From an uncultured Clostridium sp. (GTDB taxonomy: Bacteria; Bacillota; Clostridia; Lachnospirales; Lachnospiraceae), in contig URUZ01000249.1 in NCBI GenBank assembly GCA_900551225.1, positions 1 through 8,565 on the forward strand: 8,565 bases of DNA. Direction: 5' to 3'. The notes beneath the pieces were generated by a model that worked only from the letters and a program-made list of their open reading frames with translations, was not told where the DNA came from and did no database searches. Position numbers and translations under genes: made by a program. Positions within the stretch are counted from its first letter, which is position 1. The number at the start of each line of letters is the position of its first letter. Shown here in pieces: positions 5,989-8,565 of this stretch.

Positions 5989-7287
5989 ATGCTTGCACTT
6001 GTAGGTTTTCTAATTATTATTGTCATGATGCTGTTGATTTTCAAGAGTAAGGCGCTACCTGCGTTTTGCTTCGCGGTACTTCCCATTATCGGCGCGCTGA
6101 TCTGCGGTTTCAGCCTTGCGGATATTTCGGATTTTATCGGGAAGGGCGTTGGTTCCACCTGGCAGACTGCCATCCTGTTCATATTCTCTGTCACCTATTT
6201 TGGAATAATGAACGATGCCGGGCTGTTCGACAAGCTGGTGGACGGACTGGTGAAAAAAGCGGGGAAAAACATCACCCTGATACTGATTTTCACCTCCATC
6301 ATTGCCATGATCGGACATATTGACGGCGCGGCGGCCACCACCTATCTGATCACCATTCCCACCATGCTGCCCATCTACAAGAAGCTGAAGATACGTCCCA
6401 CAATCCTGCTTCTCCTGTGCGGAGCCGCCACGGGCATCATGAACCTGGTTCCCTGGGGAGGACCTACCATCCGCGCGGCTACAACCGCCGGGGTGGATGC
6501 CACGGAGCTGTGGATCAAGATGATACCCATGCAGATCTTTGGCCTGGTATCCCTGATCGGCATCGCTGTTTTCCTGGGCATGGTAGAGACGAAACGCCTT
6601 GCCAAGCTGGGGATCACCGCCAGCGCGGAGGACATGGAGCTGACGGCGGGGGGAGATGGGGACCTGTCCCTGAAGCGTCCCAAACTGCTGTGGTTTAACC
6701 TGCTCTTTACCCTGATCCTGATCATTGCCCTGGTGCAGAAATGGCTTCCCACCTACGCTGTATTCATGGTAGGCACCATCATCGTGCTGGCCGTCAACTA
6801 TCCCGATCCGCAGCTTCAGCAGAAGCGGATTCAGGCCCATGCGCCCTCCAGCATCATGCTGACCGTAACCCTGCTTTGCGCCGGCATTTTCCTGGGTGTT
6901 ATGACCCAGTCAGGCATGGTGCTTGAGATGTCCAAGGTGCTGATCGGAGCCCTTCCTGTGGGGCTGCAGCGCTACCTCCACTACATTGTGGGTGCTTTGG
7001 GCGCGCCTCTTGGGATGGTACTGGGCCCGGACCCTTATTACTATGGGATTATGCCCATTATCGGACAGATCGTACAGCCCTTTGGCGTCTCTCTGGAAAC
7101 CGTGGGCCGCGCCATGCTGATCGGCGAGAATGTAGGGCTGTCCGTCAGCCCCGTGGTGCCTCCCACATTTTTAGCCATCGGCCTGGCTGGCATCGATTTG
7201 AAGGAGCACATCAAGTTTTCCTTCCTGCCGTTGTGGGCGCTCAGCGTTGTGATGATGCTGTTTGCAATTGCCATTGGAATTATTTAA
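5989..7287 (+). CDS. CitMHS-family citrate/proton (or metal-citrate) symporter
   Basis: A polytopic membrane protein of 432 residues, the usual size of the CitMHS family, whose Bacillus members CitM and CitH take up metal-citrate complexes with protons. Hydrophobic segments run from the N-terminus (about 3-45, 60-75, 96-112, 136-155, 180-198), followed by a hydrophilic central loop (about 201-232) and a second hydrophobic half (about 235-432). Family-like motifs are YFGIMNDAGLFD (70-81), the GHIDGAAATTYLITIPTMLP region (109-128), MNLVPWGGPTIRA (151-163) and GENVGLSVSPVVPPTFLA (379-396). The ribosome site AAAGAGGGGG lies 8-17 nt before the ATG. With citDEF on the other strand it supplies citrate to the lyase. 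The exact counter-ion or metal cannot be read from sequence. No intrinsic terminator follows it before the tRNA promoter. Confidence 0.88.
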   Translation: MLALVGFLIIIVMMLLIFKSKALPAFCFAVLPIIGALICGFSLADISDFIGKGVGSTWQTAILFIFSVTYFGIMNDAGLFDKLVDGLVKKAGKNITLILIFTSIIAMIGHIDGAAATTYLITIPTMLPIYKKLKIRPTILLLLCGAATGIMNLVPWGGPTIRAATTAGVDATELWIKMIPMQIFGLVSLIGIAVFLGMVETKRLAKLGITASAEDMELTAGGDGDLSLKRPKLLWFNLLFTLILIIALVQKWLPTYAVFMVGTIIVLAVNYPDPQLQQKRIQAHAPSSIMLTVTLLCAGIFLGVMTQSGMVLEMSKVLIGALPVGLQRYLHYIVGALGAPLGMVLGPDPYYYGIMPIIGQIVQPFGVSLETVGRAMLIGENVGLSVSPVVPPTFLAIGLAGIDLKEHIKFSFLPLWALSVVMMLFAIAIGII

Positions 7288-7306
7288 AATAAATTTGAAA
7301 AAATGC

Positions 7307-7335
7307 TTGACTAATTTGCAATTTCTGGATATAAT
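7307..7335 (+). promoter_or_regulatory. Consensus promoter of the tRNA-Gln gene
   Basis: TTGACT (7307-7312), a 17-bp spacer and perfect TATAAT (7330-7335), giving a start near 7342. It begins 20 bp past the transporter stop codon and 42 bp before the tRNA, so the tRNA does not depend on the upstream operon. Confidence 0.88.
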
Positions 7336-7337
7336 AA

Positions 7338-7366
7338 ACTCCGCAGTCAACAATCGGCTGCGGAGT
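7338..7366 (+). other. Leader hairpin between tRNA promoter and tRNA
   Basis: ACTCCGCAG (7338-7346) pairs perfectly with CTGCGGAGT (7358-7366) around an 11-nt loop. On the plus strand it is followed by AAATGAATAA with no T-run, so it is not a terminator in that direction. With transcription starting near 7342 most of it would form the very 5' end of the tRNA precursor. Confidence 0.65.
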
Positions 7367-7376
7367 AAATGAATAA

Positions 7377-7448
7377 TGGGCTATCGCCAAACGGTAAGGC
7401 AACGGACTCTGACTCCGTCATTTCAAGGTTCGAATCCTTGTAGCCCAG
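7377..7448 (+). tRNA. tRNA-Gln (anticodon CUG)
   Basis: A full cloverleaf is readable. The acceptor stem is TGGGCTA/TAGCCCA (7377-7383 with 7441-7447) and G7448 is the discriminator. The D arm is GCCAAACGGTAAGGC. The anticodon stem ACGGA/TCCGT encloses loop CTCTGAC with anticodon CTG, decoding CAG as glutamine. The T arm is CAAGG-TTCGAAT-CCTTG. The 3' CCA is not encoded. The start with T instead of G (U1-A72 pair) is characteristic of bacterial tRNA-Gln. It is a single-gene unit with its own promoter and terminator. Confidence 0.97.
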
Positions 7449-7453
7449 CGAAG

Positions 7454-7500
7454 AAAAGCTTTTAAACAGCAGGAGAGATCCATTGTTTAAAAGCTTTTTT
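7454..7500 (+). terminator. Intrinsic terminator of tRNA-Gln
   Basis: AAAAGCTTTTAAACA (7454-7468) pairs exactly with TGTTTAAAAGCTTTT (7484-7498) around a 15-nt loop, and a T6 run follows (7495-7500). It lies 5 nt past the tRNA 3' end. The loop contains AGGAGAG, which does not serve any visible reading frame. Confidence 0.93.
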
Positions 7501-7571
7501 ATTTAATTAAAACTTTTGGAAAGTCGGGCGCCATTTAGGCACCACAAACTCTAGCAGAAGTGGTTTGCGCT

Positions 7572-7865
7572 ATGGTAGATGGTCACATTCATATTGAACG
7601 AGGCGAATACACGCTTGAATGGATAGGACAGTTTGTAAATAAGGGACTTGAGAGTGGACTTGATGAAATATGGCTTCTTGAGCATTGTTATCGTTTTCGC
7701 GAATTTGTTTCTATGTATGATTCCGTATGTGCATACAGCGAGTATGTTGATCAATGGTTTCATACACAGGCAGGGGTGCTACAGTTTGAGGATTTTTTGA
7801 GGCTTATCCATAAAGTCAGAGAGAATCCATTTCCCATAAAGATTAAATTTGGACTTGAAATTTAG
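7572..7865 (+). pseudogene. N-terminal fragment of a PHP-domain (histidinol-phosphatase-like) protein
   Basis: The 97-residue product begins MVDGHIHIERGEYT, carrying the first metal-binding motif of the PHP phosphoesterase superfamily (D-x-H-x-H: Asp3, His5, His7), then LDEIWLLEHCYRF and, at its very end, IKFGLEI. In full PHP proteins of this kind that last strand (KxGxE) lies well before the middle and is followed by further metal ligands, so two thirds or so of the protein is missing. It ends at a TAG exactly where the next core strand should begin, indicating a break at about 7860-7866. I prefer the ATG at 7572 over a GTG at 7560 because the PHP motif starts right after it; the ribosome site is poor. 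Base composition is AT-richer than the cit genes (23 of 60 G+C in 7681-7740 against 35 of 60 in 961-1020, counted by hand). It is unlikely to be active. Confidence 0.75.
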
Positions 7866-8059
7866 GCAGTAAGTCCTTGCATGGTGCTTTTGTTAGCTTG
7901 GTCACCAACTAGTCACCACAGCGGTTTTCCTTTCCAGTTGGTGGAACGTGACACACGAACCGTTAAAATTACGTTTTACAGAGTATCTAGTCTTGAACCC
8001 TTACCATCGTCTTTTTGACCCTCGCAACAGGGGGGTACATCTCATTCAAGGTGCTCTAA
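7866..8059. other. Mosaic stretch without a recognisable gene
   Basis: The sequence between the broken PHP gene and the small zinc-ribbon ORF has no supported gene. It contains a short direct repeat, GTCACCAA/GTCACCAC (from 7901 and 7912), and a weak inverted partner (CCAAC ... GTTGG). A 45-codon ORF at 7881-8018 has no ribosome site or recognisable content. The stretch may be the edge of a mobile element or an assembly join. Confidence 0.4.
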
Positions 8060-8314
8060 ATGTCCGGTTCAACCGCCCAGCGGCCGTGTAGCCGACCCGC
8101 TAGGGGCTTCACAGGGAGTTGGGGCTGGTCAACAACAAGCATTTTGCAGAAGTGTGTACCACTCTGCCCTGCTTGCGGATATTGTTGTTTCAATTTAACA
8201 GCTATACATTTTACCAATAAGGCGAGGCAAGGATTATGCTCGTATTGTGCAATTAAAGGATACTTTTGGCTAACCAAATATCGGGCTTGCCGATACCATT
8301 GGCATCTGGTATAA
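8060..8314 (+). CDS. Doubtful small zinc-ribbon ORF, KTR-like spacing
   Basis: An 84-codon ORF with AAGGTG 6 nt ahead of its ATG. It has CPACG (Cys36, Cys39) and CSYC (Cys60, Cys63) separated by 19 residues between the G and the second pair, a possible four-cysteine zinc ribbon. The same spacing is, from memory, found in the small cysteine-rich KTR-domain proteins common on Tn916-like and other clostridial mobile elements. The KTR residues themselves and the typical C-terminal tail are absent. Its last 62 bases lie antisense over the end of the acetyltransferase gene, which is the better supported of the two. It may be a decayed or chimeric remnant, or no gene at all. Confidence 0.28.
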   Translation: MSGSTAQRPCSRPARGFTGSWGWSTTSILQKCVPLCPACGYCCFNLTAIHFTNKARQGLCSYCAIKGYFWLTKYRACRYHWHLV

Positions 8315-8521
8315 CACCTACAATTCTATACCCCACTTTTTGGTAGAACTCAAAGGGATGATTCTTGATATTTTTAATATTTTTGATTTTTTCAAATGTG
8401 TTTTCAAAAAGATCTGTATTTGACAAGGAGGTGCTACCGTTTTCGTCATCACTTCCAAGATATATGGTCAAACAACCTTTTTCTTTCAATATTTTTTCAA
8501 GCGCATTGCACAGTTGTGTGC
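8253..8521 (-). CDS. AAC(6')-Ii-like aminoglycoside 6'-N-acetyltransferase, C-terminal part
   Basis: The minus strand is open from the contig edge to TAA at 8253-8255, giving 88 whole codons. They read TQLCNALEKI, then KEKGCLTIYLGSDDE, NTDLFENTFEKI, HPFEFYQKVGYRIVGVIPDANG and KPDIWLAKSIL. This follows the C-terminal half of the GNAT-fold enzyme AAC(6')-Ii (TIYLGTDD, HPYEFYEKLGYKIVGVLPNANG, KPDIWMAKTI) closely enough to be recognised without a search. The family transfers acetyl from acetyl-CoA to the 6'-amino group of aminoglycosides. The TQL at the start belongs to the acetyl-CoA-binding loop (x-G-T-x-L). The N-terminal half lies beyond the contig end. A TTG at 8487-8489 is internal, not a start. 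Whether it confers resistance, or is another GNAT of the same subfamily, cannot be told here. Confidence 0.82.
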
Positions 8522-8565
8522 CTGTCTCTTATACACATCTCCGAGCCCACGAGACCAGAGAGGAT
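8522..8565 (+). other. Illumina Nextera adapter read-through (synthetic)
   Basis: CTGTCTCTTATACACATCT (8522-8540) is the Tn5 mosaic end used in Nextera libraries. CCGAGCCCACGAGAC (8541-8555) is the rest of the read-2 adapter. CAGAGAGG (8556-8563) matches the i7 index I remember as N708, and AT (8564-8565) begins the P7 sequence. This is library adapter, not genome, and it marks the contig end. Confidence 0.97.

Noticed and set aside
6055..6840. 261-codon minus-strand ORF opposite the transporter
   Set aside because: Antisense to a clear CitMHS membrane protein; the composition (Gln/Gly/His-rich) is that of an antisense frame.
7338..7366. Hairpin as terminator of the citrate transporter operon
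   Set aside because: It lies downstream of the tRNA promoter and has no T-run on the plus strand.
7881..8018. 45-codon plus-strand ORF in the mosaic stretch
   Set aside because: No ribosome site, no recognisable motif, and it could arise by chance.
7430..8521. Attachment-site duplication of the tRNA-Gln 3' end
   Set aside because: I looked for a second copy of the T-arm/acceptor sequence in the tail and found nothing longer than about 7 bases (TGTAGCC near 8086), which is chance level.
8522..8540. Tn5 mosaic end as evidence of a natural transposon
   Set aside because: It is followed exactly by the rest of the Nextera read-2 adapter, an index and the start of P7, so it is library adapter.

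Overview
The window reads as the end of a draft contig from a gut-type Firmicute, most likely a Clostridia/Lachnospiraceae relative. This is inferred from strong AGGAGG-type ribosome binding sites, the protein flavour of the citrate lyase subunits and GC-rich coding sequence. No species can be named from the sequence alone. Bases 1-7290 form one coherent citrate-utilisation locus. Bases 7300-7500 hold a single tRNA-Gln transcription unit. Bases 7500-8521 are AT-richer and mosaic. The last 44 bases (8522-8565) are synthetic Illumina Nextera adapter, so the window ends at a true contig edge.

Left half, minus strand, in transcription order: two tandem paralogous LysR-type regulators (4868-3912 and 3922-2990, overlapping by 11 bp), a 26-bp perfect hairpin, then citD (acyl carrier subunit), citE (citryl-ACP lyase) and citF (citrate:acetyl-ACP transferase), closed by a strong intrinsic terminator at 16-54. 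citD/citE overlap by ATGA and citE/citF abut as TAA-ATG, so the three subunits are translationally coupled. The accessory genes that activate the lyase (citC, citX, citG) are not in the window.

Right half, plus strand, diverging from the regulators: an alpha/beta hydrolase of unknown substrate (5222-5965) and, 23 bp later, a CitMHS-family citrate transporter (5989-7287). Together the locus can import citrate and cleave it to acetate and oxaloacetate, presumably under LysR control. The divergent intergenic region carries a 10-bp palindrome giving TATAAT on both strands. It also carries a 164-bp near-perfect long palindrome (80-nt arms, CCCA loop, TA at both ends) that looks like an ERIC- or MITE-like mobile repeat inserted just ahead of the hydrolase ribosome binding site. 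This palindrome is the least explained piece of sequence here.

Right end: a consensus promoter drives tRNA-Gln(CUG), followed by a 15-bp-stem terminator. Then come the N-terminal third or so of a PHP-domain (histidinol-phosphatase-like) gene that stops abruptly, about 200-400 bp of mosaic sequence with a doubtful small zinc-ribbon ORF, and the C-terminal half of an AAC(6')-Ii-like aminoglycoside acetyltransferase on the minus strand. That gene runs into the contig edge and the adapter. This tail could be a mobile-element junction next to a tRNA or an assembly artefact at a poorly trimmed contig end; the sequence alone does not decide.
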